Assembly: GCA_030635415.1 (NCBI GenBank)
Contig: DAOVYW010000074.1
Span: forward strand, 1 to 9,753
Origin: Candidatus Firestoneibacteriota bacterium
GTDB lineage: Bacteria; Oederibacteriota; JAAXVQ01; JAUVAV01
Length of the DNA: 9,753 bases
Direction: 5' to 3'
Both the position numbers and the translations under genes were made by a program. This document shows positions 1 to 5,900 of the stretch, piece by piece (within the stretch, counting starts at the first letter, position 1; each line of letters begins with the position of its first letter). Below the pieces are notes generated by a model. The model was not told the DNA's origin and searched no databases. It saw only the letters and a program-made list of their open reading frames with translations.

Positions 1-117
1 ATTCATTGATATATCGTTAGGTTAGGTGTTTAGCAGAAAAAAATATCTTGTAGACAGTGTAACTACTTTTCACAGGTTTCAGCGTCGAAAATCACTGATG
101 GGCTAATGCTCTAAATA

Positions 118-170
118 GGGGGTTTTGCAGCAGAATCATTATCTAACACCGTCCCCTTAACTGCTGCAAA
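118..170. repeat. 10-bp perfect inverted repeat with 27-nt loop
   Basis: TTTGCAGCAG at 124-133 is the exact reverse complement of CTGCTGCAAA at 161-170. A G-run (118-122) precedes the left arm and a CCCC (153-156) lies just before the right arm. On the minus strand the interior reads TTAAGGGGACGGTGTT. From memory, GGGGACGG-type sequences recur in intergenic repeats of Firmicutes and near REP-type transposases; I cannot verify that here. There is no T-tract, so it is not a clear terminator, although it lies downstream of the minus-strand DUF4304-like remnant. The rest of bases 1-225 shows no supported gene. Confidence 0.45.
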
Positions 171-225
171 GCAAATTACTATCAGTAGTCCTACCTTCCC
201 CAAAAAAGCTAGCAACTCTTGTGAT

Positions 226-802
226 TCACCCTTTTATTAACCCGCATCTTTTCGCGGCATTTTTATAGGTGTTTTGCCAATTTTCTGGCATCTTGCGTTT
301 CATAACTTCTGCAAAAATAGCTTCTCCTCTTAAGTCGCCGTGTTTTGCTAAAAGTAAAGCGGCAGAAATTTTTTCAAACTCATTACCTGAGTCAATACAC
401 CTTGAGACAAGTTTTTCCCATGTTGCAACTTCGGTAATTCTTGGAATGATATAACGCTCTAAATCTTTTTTTGCCAAAGCCATAAGGTCATCGACTGGTT
501 CATCATCAAAGTTATACCATTCACGACGAGAGTCATCACCAAGCTCAACATGATCAAGCTCCATGATATTGTTAAGCCTCTCTCGAAGAATACATGAGCC
601 AATAGATGGAGCCTCTGGATCAGAGCGCCAAAGGCAATCAGGAACAGATATTCCAATCTCAATTAAAAAATAAGTACCATACTTACCTGACTGTAAAGAG
701 ATGACCTGTTGGAACCTTCTGTGTCTGCTGGACAATGCTTTTCCATGAGAAGCGCTCAGCTTTATACTTCCTGTTGATTGCCGTAGCAATATGTCTGATC
801 AC
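226..802 (-). pseudogene. DUF4304-like protein, apparently frameshifted
   Basis: The open frame runs from 789 to a TGA at 226-228. Its only in-frame start near the 5' end is a TTG at 789-787 with no ribosome binding site. The stretch FQQVISLQSGKYGTYFLIEIGI, followed by CILRERL, resembles the core of the DUF4304 family, whose function is unknown. The C-terminal half is acidic, then helical (about residues 100-187, ending in GLIKG). Family members normally begin with a segment like LKxxGFxxKGxxFYR. A matching piece, INRKYKAERFSWKS, is readable in another minus-strand frame from a GTG at 802-800 and joins the main frame after a shift near 735-750. The simplest reading is a one-base frameshift in a decayed gene. 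A sequencing error, or a genuine shorter gene from the internal ATG before ELDHVELGDD, are alternatives. The region is AT-rich compared with the rest of the window. The family assignment is from memory of the pattern. Confidence 0.45.
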
Positions 803-843
803 GAAAAAACTATTGACACCAGGAAGAAAAAAGTCTAAAAAGA

Positions 844-849
844 TATAAT
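844..849 (+). promoter_or_regulatory. Candidate -10 box for the FIST gene
   Basis: A perfect TATAAT sits about 60 bases upstream of the preferred FIST start at 910, in an A-rich stretch. No good -35 box lies 16-18 bases upstream. A perfect TTGACA exists at 813-818, but it is 25 bases away, which is too far for a standard housekeeping promoter. Confidence 0.35.
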
Positions 850-895
850 GTAATAATCACAGGTTGCATGCAGGGAACAATACAACAGCGGAAAA

Positions 896-903
896 AAGGG
901 GGG
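896..903 (+). promoter_or_regulatory. Ribosome binding site deciding the FIST start
   Basis: AAGGGGGG lies six bases before the ATG at 910, which is good spacing. The upstream in-frame ATG at 868 has only a weak AGG in front of it. The shorter start is therefore preferred. Confidence 0.6.
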
Positions 904-909
904 CTAGGA

Positions 910-2103
910 ATGGCAACTAAAATGGTCACATCAATTGGCAAAGGTGAAGATGCGGGTGAGCTTGGGAAGAGTTTGGTTTGCGAGGTCAAGGAAAAGCTGG
1001 GAGGAGTGGATCCGGGATTTGCCATGCTTTACGCCTCCAGCCGGCTCGACCTGGAGAAACTGCTCAAGGCCGTAAGAAAAGAATTGGGAGGCACGCCTTT
1101 GATCGGGTGTACTACAGCGGGAGAGTTTACGGAGACCGATGTTCTGAAGGAATCCGTGGCGCTTTCTATTGTTTCAGCATCTGATGATTATCAGTTCCAT
1201 GTTGCCGTAGCTACCGGCCTGAAAGAAAATCCGGAGGCCTGTGTTCAAAAAGTCGTGAATGCGATTCCTTCACCGCCGGAAGACTATGCTCACCGTTCTG
1301 CGCTTTTATTGCATGACGGACTTGCCGGCAAGGGTGAAGAGGCGGTTCTTTCCGCCGTCAGCATCTTAGGACCAAAGGTAAACTTTGCCGGCGGTTCGGC
1401 TGCGGATGACCTGGCGTTCAAGCAGACGTATGTGTTTTGCAATGATGAGATTACCACCGATTCCGTAGCTCTGTGTGTCATTGACTCCAAAAAACCGGTG
1501 GCCATAGGTGTGAAACACGGCCATTTGCCGGTTACCGGGCAACTCACCGTGACTAAAGCGGTAGATAATGTTCTTTACGAAGTCAATGGGCAGCCGGCGT
1601 GGGAGGTATGGAAACGAGAGATGGCGCAAGAGGCTAAAACTATCGGAATCGATGTTGAGAAACTAAGCGATGATTCTGAAGTCGGCCAGTTCCTTATTCG
1701 ATATGAATTGGGCTTAACCACAGGGAGCGAGTACAAGGTTCGCGTCCCTTTGTCAAAGAATGAAGATGGCTCGTTGAACTTTGCCTGCACCATTCCCGAG
1801 GGGGCCGGGTTTTGTATTATGAAGAGTCCTGAGGAGGCTCAGATAGCCTCGGCCGAACAAGCGGCAAAGTATGCCCAAGAGCAGATGGGAGACAACAAGA
1901 CTGCCGGAGTCTTTGTATTTGACTGCGTTTGCCGAGGAATTATCCTCGGCGATAAGTTTTTCCGAGGTGTGGATGCAATTAAAAAAGTAGTCGGCGATGT
2001 TTCGCTTATAGGGTTTGAAACCTATGGTGAAATCTGCCGCCGCCCCGGCCAGATGAGCGGATTGCATAATACTACTACGGTGGTAATGTTGCTGCCGGCG
2101 TGA
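910..2103 (+). CDS. FIST domain (FIST_N + FIST_C) sensory protein
   Basis: This is a soluble protein of 397 residues counted from the ATG at 910; an in-frame ATG at 868 would add 14 residues. FIST domains are sensory modules predicted to bind small ligands, possibly amino acids. They occur alone or fused to histidine kinases, GGDEF proteins or chemoreceptors. Visible marks of FIST_N are a FAMLYASSRLD strand (about residues 37-47), PLIGCTTAGEF (63-73) followed by VALSIVSA, and NFAGGSAADDL (158-168). Marks of FIST_C are GVFVFDCVCRGIILG (about 333-347), SLIGFETYGEIC (365-376) and the closing LHNTTTVVMLLP (385-396). The whole two-domain unit is present, with no fused output domain and no membrane segment. 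The protein must therefore act through a partner. A chemoreceptor without a sensor domain lies 440 bases downstream on the opposite strand, and a small gene follows directly on the same strand. The family call is firm; the ligand and the partner are unknown. Confidence 0.9.
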   Translation: MATKMVTSIGKGEDAGELGKSLVCEVKEKLGGVDPGFAMLYASSRLDLEKLLKAVRKELGGTPLIGCTTAGEFTETDVLKESVALSIVSASDDYQFHVAVATGLKENPEACVQKVVNAIPSPPEDYAHRSALLLHDGLAGKGEEAVLSAVSILGPKVNFAGGSAADDLAFKQTYVFCNDEITTDSVALCVIDSKKPVAIGVKHGHLPVTGQLTVTKAVDNVLYEVNGQPAWEVWKREMAQEAKTIGIDVEKLSDDSEVGQFLIRYELGLTTGSEYKVRVPLSKNEDGSLNFACTIPEGAGFCIMKSPEEAQIASAEQAAKYAQEQMGDNKTAGVFVFDCVCRGIILGDKFFRGVDAIKKVVGDVSLIGFETYGEICRRPGQMSGLHNTTTVVMLLPA

Positions 2104-2139
2104 CAAGGAACAATTTTTGTATGAGTAATAGGTTGCCAT

Positions 2140-2154
2140 CGCCACATTTTGGCG
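2140..2154 (+). other. Short hairpin after the FIST gene
   Basis: CGCCA (2140-2144) pairs with TGGCG (2150-2154) across a 5-nt loop. TTG and CAA can extend the stem with a bulge. There is no following T-tract, so it is at best a weak or attenuating structure between the FIST gene and the small downstream gene. Confidence 0.25.
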
Positions 2155-2204
2155 CAAAGTAGCTAATTGCTTATCAAGGATGAAGAAGGGAGTGGGAAAT
2201 CAAT

Positions 2205-2438
2205 TTGGCCATGATTTTACAAAAAAAAATTATTATTTTAAAATTTTCGGAAAGTGTTGGTATGGAAAAGGCATCCTGCCTTATTGAGGAAGCTGCGCAA
2301 ACGGCCGGTTTTGGCTCTCAGACAGACTTTAACCAAAAAGAGATCCTGCGGCTCTGCGAGATATTAAAGGAGAAGGAAGGGATAATAAAAATCATTGCCG
2401 GTTGCCTGGCTTCCGAGGCACTCATTATGAACATGTAG
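2205..2438 (+). CDS. Small protein of unknown function (about 75 aa)
   Basis: I do not recognise this protein. It begins with a hydrophobic, lysine-flanked strand (KKIIILKF). A helix follows (MEKASCLIEEAAQTAGF), then a polar linker (SQTDFNQKE) and two further predicted helices (ILRLCEILKEKEG, IIKIIAGCLASEALIMNM). The pattern suggests a compact cytoplasmic alpha/beta fold with no signal peptide. Three cysteines are spread along it (in ASCLIEE, LRLCEIL and AGCLAS). The start is uncertain. A TTG at 2205 has GTGGGA (2192-2197) at good spacing, while the ATG at 2211 is more distant from the purine-rich stretch 2183-2197. The gene lies 101 bases after the FIST gene on the same strand and ends 108 bases before the 3' end of the convergent chemoreceptor gene, so it may share the FIST transcript. 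Codon use looks ordinary for coding DNA, and the nearby good Shine-Dalgarno supports a real gene. Confidence 0.6.
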   Translation: MAMILQKKIIILKFSESVGMEKASCLIEEAAQTAGFGSQTDFNQKEILRLCEILKEKEGIIKIIAGCLASEALIMNM

Positions 2439-2493
2439 CCGCAAGACAACATTCCGGCATGTTCCGCGTCCGTAATTCATTTTCCCTTGCCCT

Positions 2494-2514
2494 AACCCTC
2501 TTTTATCAGAGGTT
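2494..2514. terminator. Possible weak bidirectional terminator hairpin
   Basis: AACCCTC (2494-2500) pairs with GAGGTT (2509-2514), with one bulged base and an 8-nt loop. It lies between convergent genes, where a shared terminator would be expected. Neither strand shows a convincing T-tract after the stem, so confidence is low. Confidence 0.25.
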
Positions 2515-2546
2515 GTGTTATAATGCGGGAAAAGCATGATACCGGG

Positions 2547-3767
2547 TTAGAAATTTTCGGCTAGCTTGGCAATATGATGAAATTGGTCGATTAACTCATC
2601 GCTGGCCGCATTTAACTCCTGGGTGGTGGCGGAAAAATCCTGGGAGGTAGAGCTCATATCCTGCAGGCTCATTTTAATGGAGTTGATACCTTCCAGCTGG
2701 CGCTCGGTTTGCTCGTTAATCTGCTGAAATTGCTTGGAAAATACCTGCATGATTTCCTCGATGGAAGATAAGGCTTTTTGAGAGGAATCGGATACAGTCT
2801 GCACCTGGGATATGGTTGCTTCACTTCCAGTTGAAATATCGAGAGCTTTCTGGGTTTGGTGCATGATAATATTGATAATAACCGCAACGTCTTTGGCTGA
2901 ACTGGAACTTTGTTCGGCCAATTTACGGACTTCATCCGCGACCACGGCAAAACCCCGGCCATGTTCGCCGGCCCGGGCCGCTTCGATGGCTGCATTTAAG
3001 GCCAGCAAGTTGGTTTGAGCGGCGATGCCCTTAATAATTTCCACAAATCTTTCTATCTCATGTCCTGAGTCCCCCATGGCTTCGATCAATTGCATGTAGG
3101 AATTCAAAACCTGCTTGATTTTTAGCATAAGCTCGACTGCCTGGACCGCGTCTGCGTGATTCTGAGAAGTGGTTTTCGCAGCTTGCGTATTTTTTTCGGC
3201 CACACTTTTAATGAATTGTGCCACCTGGATAAAAGAGCTGCTAAGTTTGTCTGCCAGCATGGAAATTCCGGTAATCTGTTCATTTTGGCGGGCGGCGTTG
3301 CTGCTGATCTGAGCGATGGAAATATTGAGTTGAGAAATTAATTCCCCGGCTTCGGATATAGAAAGACGATACTTTTCTATCTTCTCTAAAAGGGAAGAGA
3401 GCTTGGTTTGCTCTTTCTGCTGGGCCAGCATTTTCAGCCGGATATCCTCTGTATACCGCAAAAGTTGGCTGGAGGTCTCCCCCGGCAGAGGGCCGGGGTC
3501 TCCTGCTTGGGCGAGCGTTTCGAGTCTTTCCGCAAGTATATCCGCGTCACCTGTTTGCAAATCTTTTGGCAGTTGGCTGTAGATTGCAACCAGGCCGGCA
3601 CCGGCCAATAAAGCCACTACCAGTCCCAGGCTGAGAAAGGCGTAGGAGAGAGTGTTGAGAATCAAACCCAGCAGGATAGACGATGCCCATGTAATGCCAA
3701 CAGCAATAGCGAAAACACGTAAACGCATAGCGGGCGAAAAAATCGAAACTATTTTAAGCGAGGGCAT
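2547..3767 (-). CDS. Methyl-accepting chemotaxis protein without extracellular sensor
   Basis: This is a chemoreceptor of 406 residues that would pass signals to the CheA/CheW array. Two hydrophobic helices (about residues 17-38 and 43-64) are separated by only a few residues, so there is no periplasmic or extracellular sensor domain. No clear HAMP domain is seen; residues 65-125 are a short polar linker. From about residue 125 to the end there is a continuous coiled coil. Its diagnostic hairpin is at 251-290 (QTNLLALNAAIEAARAGEHGRGFAVVADEVRKLAE). The tip near E267-G270 sits about midway in this signalling domain. The protein ends in KLAENF, without an NWETF-like tether for CheR/CheB. The start ATG at 3767 follows AAGGAA with a 7-base gap; an in-frame ATG at residue 14 is a less likely alternative. 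Because it lacks its own sensor, it must respond to membrane or cytoplasmic cues or through a partner, and the FIST protein at 910-2103 is a natural candidate (inference). Confidence 0.95.
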   Translation of the reverse strand: MPSLKIVSIFSPAMRLRVFAIAVGITWASSILLGLILNTLSYAFLSLGLVVALLAGAGLVAIYSQLPKDLQTGDADILAERLETLAQAGDPGPLPGETSSQLLRYTEDIRLKMLAQQKEQTKLSSLLEKIEKYRLSISEAGELISQLNISIAQISSNAARQNEQITGISMLADKLSSSFIQVAQFIKSVAEKNTQAAKTTSQNHADAVQAVELMLKIKQVLNSYMQLIEAMGDSGHEIERFVEIIKGIAAQTNLLALNAAIEAARAGEHGRGFAVVADEVRKLAEQSSSSAKDVAVIINIIMHQTQKALDISTGSEATISQVQTVSDSSQKALSSIEEIMQVFSKQFQQINEQTERQLEGINSIKMSLQDMSSTSQDFSATTQELNAASDELIDQFHHIAKLAENF

Positions 3768-3797
3768 ATACTATTTCCTTTCTTGGGAGACGCCGGT

Positions 3798-3826
3798 ATG
3801 ATCGGGATTTACCGACGAGAATACTA
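3798..3826 (-). promoter_or_regulatory. Possible motility-sigma (sigma-28) promoter for the MCP gene
   Basis: On the minus strand TAGT (3826-3823) is followed after 16 bases by CCCGATCAT (3806-3798). This is reminiscent of TAAA-N15-GCCGATAT, the pattern used for flagellar and chemotaxis genes. It lies about 30-60 bases before the ATG. The match is degenerate. A competing housekeeping-like pair (CTGAAA, then TAGTAT after 18 bases) ends in the same place. Confidence 0.25.
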
Positions 3827-3895
3827 AAATTCTATATTAACCAGTTTCAGTTATGGAGATAATAAATGTAAAGTTTAAAGGTTTTCTGGACCCTG

Positions 3896-3917
3896 ACCCC
3901 AGGGTTTTCACTGGGGT
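3896..3917. repeat. 7-bp perfect hairpin in the intergenic gap
   Basis: ACCCCAG (3896-3902) pairs exactly with CTGGGGT (3911-3917) around an 8-nt loop. It is upstream of the chemoreceptor gene, so it does not terminate that gene, and no T-run follows. It may be part of a decayed repeat. The surrounding stretch 3841-4040 is AT-rich, with no supported gene. Confidence 0.35.
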
Positions 3918-4122
3918 GACAATCAAAAGCGTGCTGCTGAAAAAATGCGTTCAAAGAATAGTGTAACAAAAGTGGAAATAGTACGTCAACGACAAAAAAA
4001 TCCTTGTCAACCCAAATGTAGAAATGTCCGGTTTTAAACCAGGAGTTTGAGCATTTAGTCGATTTAATATAAATAATTCCTCTCCTTTGAGAAGTTATGT
4101 CGTAATGTTGTAAATGTGTGAA

Positions 4123-4256
4123 TGTCATTCCGAGCGTTAACGAGGAATCTCCACGCAAACGTTGAATTTAAAGGGGCTTTTGGAGATTTCTCGGCCTGCC
4201 CTGCCCGTCCTGCCCGTCCTGGATGATTTTGTCCAGGGCTGCGCCTCGAAATGACA
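4123..4256. repeat. Nested palindromic repeat of the TGTCATTCCGAG type
   Basis: This 134-bp unit is bounded by TGTCATTCCGAG (4123-4134) and CTCGAAATGACA (4245-4256), with an inner pair around AATCTCC/GGAGATT. Dispersed intergenic repeats with ends like TGTCATTCTGAG...GAATCTC are common in many bacterial genomes (recalled, not checked). The interior has a 9-base tandem duplication, CTGCCCGTC at 4201-4209 and 4210-4218. It also has a perfect 6-bp hairpin, CCTGGA (4218-4223) with TCCAGG (4232-4237). Confidence 0.55.
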
Positions 4257-4295
4257 AACTTTGTGAAATTGCTTAAAAACAGTATTGTGAAACAG

Positions 4296-4316
4296 TTCCC
4301 TCAATAAGGGAGGGAA
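4296..4316. repeat. 7-bp perfect hairpin within the right arm
   Basis: TTCCCTC (4296-4302) pairs with GAGGGAA (4310-4316) around AATAAGG. It lies inside the right arm of the larger inverted element. No T-tract follows on either strand. Confidence 0.4.
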
Positions 4317-4325
4317 ATACTTGAA

Positions 4326-4412
4326 TTCCGGACTAAATGCTCAGGCTCCTAGGGGGATTTTCTGGAAATCAGCTTTGAACGGTGGAAGAAATACTGGAAA
4401 TTTGGTCCGGAA
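4326..4412 (+). ncRNA. Possible structured leader RNA before the cupin gene
   Basis: TTCCGGACTAAAT (4326-4338) pairs with ATTTGGTCCGGAA (4400-4412) over 13 base pairs, with a single G-U. The pair encloses about 61 bases that contain a further hairpin, GATTT (4356-4360) with AAATC (4366-4370). The structure ends 62 bases before the cupin ATG, so if transcription starts upstream it would be in the 5' leader. I do not recognise it as a known riboswitch, and there is no terminator-like T-run. Its left half overlaps the end of the 310-bp inverted element, so it could equally be a second transposon-end palindrome. Confidence 0.35.
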
Positions 4413-4463
4413 ATCCGTATCATACAATAAATCACACTACTTGATAATGCCTTTATAAATAAC

Positions 4464-4470
4464 AGGAGGG
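4464..4470 (+). promoter_or_regulatory. Strong ribosome binding site of the cupin gene
   Basis: AGGAGGG precedes the ATG at 4475 by four bases. It is the best Shine-Dalgarno in the window and suggests high translation of the cupin. Confidence 0.75.
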
Positions 4471-4474
4471 AATA

Positions 4475-4744
4475 ATGAGCAAAATTGAGATTGAAAAAGC
4501 CACTCCGGAAAAACTTGACATCCTGGGTATATCATCCTGGGCGGCCTGGGAATGCGAGCCTTCGGAATTCGATTGGGAGTATTCGCAGGATGAACGCGCT
4601 TATGTCAAAGCCGGGCATGTCATTGTGCATACTGATGAGGGGGATGTGGAGGTCCGGGAGGGAGATATCGTGTTATTTCCCAAAGGATTAAAATGCCATT
4701 GGGATATTAAAGAAACCATTCGTAAAGTTTACCGGTTTGAATAA
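4475..4744 (+). CDS. Small cupin domain protein (DUF861/EutQ-type)
   Basis: This is a single-domain cupin of 89 residues. The family hallmarks are W25-E-C, FDWEYSQDERAYVKAG (32-47), then EVREGDIVLFPKGLKCHW (58-76) and a closing IRKVYRF. These match the cupin_3 (DUF861) pattern seen in EutQ and related small proteins. The classical first cupin motif with HxH is absent; the equivalent positions read WEYSQDE. Only H75 of motif 2 is obvious, so metal binding would be non-canonical. The function is unknown: some relatives bind small metabolites or stabilise complexes. The gene is preceded by a strong ribosome binding site and a 700-base non-coding region. It ends 40 bases before the first glycosyltransferase, so it is probably the first gene of that operon. 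A role in sugar-nucleotide or glycan metabolism is suggested only by position. Confidence 0.88.
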   Translation: MSKIEIEKATPEKLDILGISSWAAWECEPSEFDWEYSQDERAYVKAGHVIVHTDEGDVEVREGDIVLFPKGLKCHWDIKETIRKVYRFE

Positions 4745-4784
4745 AGAATAAGGCTGAGCAGAGGCGCAGGATGAGAAAATATAA

Positions 4785-5900
4785 ATGAAAATACTGGTTA
4801 TTTCCCATAGCGCGGTAGTGGGACTTTATAGGGAAAAGTTTCATGTTCTGGCGGGTTCAGGGTGCGATCTGCACCTGGCGCTTCCGGCTTCCTGGCCCGA
4901 GGGAGGGCGCTGGGTCCAGGCGCCGCGGCCCGGAAGGGAGAAGGGGGCAAGGCTCCATGTTCTTGCCGGACGTTTTCTGGGAAGGGTCGGGGGTTTCCAT
5001 TTACCAGGGCTCGGCCGGTTAATCAAGGAGATAAAACCGGAGATTATTCATGTTGAGGAAGAGCCCTATTCCCTGGTCTGTTGGCAGGCGTTTTATCACG
5101 CCCGGTGCCGGAATGTACCGATACTTTTTTTCACCTGGGAGAATATTTTACGCAAATACAAAATACCTTTAGATTGGATTTATAAGCATAGCCTGTCCCA
5201 GGCCAATTGGGTTTTGGCCGGTAATTGCGAGGCTGAAAATGTTCTCCGGGGCCGGGGTTATAAAGGGCCTTGTGCAGTTATTCCCCAATACGGAGTGGAT
5301 CCGGAGAAGTTCCGGCCCCGGCCGGAGATAAGCAAGATTAAAAAACCGGCATATACCATAGGCTATTTCGGGCGCCTGCGGGAGGAGAAAGGTCTCTATA
5401 CGCTGGTACACGCGGTCGCGCGATTGGATTTTCCCAGTCGATTGATTATCGCGGGCTGTGGTGAGTATGAAAAGCGGCTTAAACAACAAATTAAATCCCT
5501 TAATCCGCGGATACAGGTGGAGTTTTTGGGGGTAAGGGATAATGATCAGATGCCTTGGGCCTTGAACCAACTGGAAGTATTGGTGCTGCCCTCGGAAACC
5601 CGGGCGCAATGGAAAGAGCAATTCGGACGGATATTAATAGAAGCCATGGCCTGTGAAATTCCGGTAATCGGTTCTGATTCCGGGGAGATCCCGCATGTTA
5701 TTGGTGAGGCGGGAATGATTTTTCCTGAAGGAAATGTGCGGCAACTGGCAGAGTGCATAACCAAATTACACGCGGCTCCGGCCCGGGCCCGAAAACTGGC
5801 GCGTTGCGGCCGGCAACGCGTTATAGATAAGTTCACGACTGACTGCATAGCGCGGCAAACCCTGGAAGTATACCGGAAAATCCTGGAAAGAGGGAAATAA
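4785..5900 (+). CDS. GT4-family glycosyltransferase
   Basis: This 371-residue cytoplasmic or membrane-associated transferase with a GT-B fold would move a sugar from a nucleotide donor onto a growing surface glycan with retention. The N-terminal acceptor domain begins MKILVISHSAV and includes EIIHVEEEPYSLVCW. The C-terminal donor domain starts near residue 190 with GYFGRLREEKGL (193-204), then RLIIAGCGEYEKRL. It has the family EX7E motif at E278-E286 (EQFGRILIEAMACEIPVIGSDSGEIPHVIG). The N-terminal part is unusually rich in Gly, Arg and Pro (about residues 35-65) and the DNA there is GC-rich. The start ATG has only a modest AGGATGAG upstream. The stop TAA overlaps the next ATG by one base, which points to coupled translation. 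The exact sugar and acceptor cannot be read from sequence. Confidence 0.93.
   Translation: MKILVISHSAVVGLYREKFHVLAGSGCDLHLALPASWPEGGRWVQAPRPGREKGARLHVLAGRFLGRVGGFHLPGLGRLIKEIKPEIIHVEEEPYSLVCWQAFYHARCRNVPILFFTWENILRKYKIPLDWIYKHSLSQANWVLAGNCEAENVLRGRGYKGPCAVIPQYGVDPEKFRPRPEISKIKKPAYTIGYFGRLREEKGLYTLVHAVARLDFPSRLIIAGCGEYEKRLKQQIKSLNPRIQVEFLGVRDNDQMPWALNQLEVLVLPSETRAQWKEQFGRILIEAMACEIPVIGSDSGEIPHVIGEAGMIFPEGNVRQLAECITKLHAAPARARKLARCGRQRVIDKFTTDCIARQTLEVYRKILERGK

Larger units (their letters stand above)
4041..4350. mobile_element. 310-bp foldback/MITE-like element with 20-bp inverted ends
   Basis: AGGAGTTTGAGCATTTAGTC at 4041-4060 matches the reverse complement of 4331-4350 at 18 of 20 positions; 13 bases are uninterrupted. 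Further in, the arms contain a second matching pair (TGTCATTCCGAG at 4123-4134 and CTCGAAATGACA at 4245-4256, 11 of 12). A third pair is GAGGAATCTCC at 4142-4152 with GGAGATTTCTC at 4182-4192 (10 of 11). The arms between these pairs look alike only loosely: a run like ATTCCTCTCCTTTGAG on the left faces TTCCCTCCCTTATTGAG on the right. The right arm is longer by roughly 57 bases, largely GC-rich inserted sequence. No transposase is encoded, which fits a non-autonomous element. No clear target-site duplication is seen at the ends. Confidence 0.5.

Noticed and set aside
813..849. TTGACA plus TATAAT as one sigma-70 promoter
   Set aside because: The spacer is 25 bases, too long for a normal promoter; only the -10 box is kept, at low confidence.
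1753..2157. Minus-strand open frame of 134 codons inside the FIST gene
   Set aside because: It lies entirely opposite conserved FIST_C sequence and its translation has no recognisable pattern; it is a shadow.
2519..2524. TATAAT between the convergent genes as a promoter
   Set aside because: No -35 box lies at proper spacing and no gene follows on the plus strand.
3960..4040. Possible transposase or IS end remnant
   Set aside because: Phrases such as GTCAACCCAAATGTAGAAATGTCC resemble IS ends loosely, but no inverted partner or coding remnant could be shown.
3847..4158. Minus-strand open frame of 103 codons in the intergenic gap
   Set aside because: Its N-terminus (GDSSLTLGMT) is a translation of the TGTCATTCCGAG repeat, it has no domain pattern, and it runs through AT-rich repeat DNA.
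4196..4220. CTGCCCGTC tandem copies as a CRISPR or VNTR array
   Set aside because: Only two full 9-base copies with no spacers; it is internal to the palindromic repeat.
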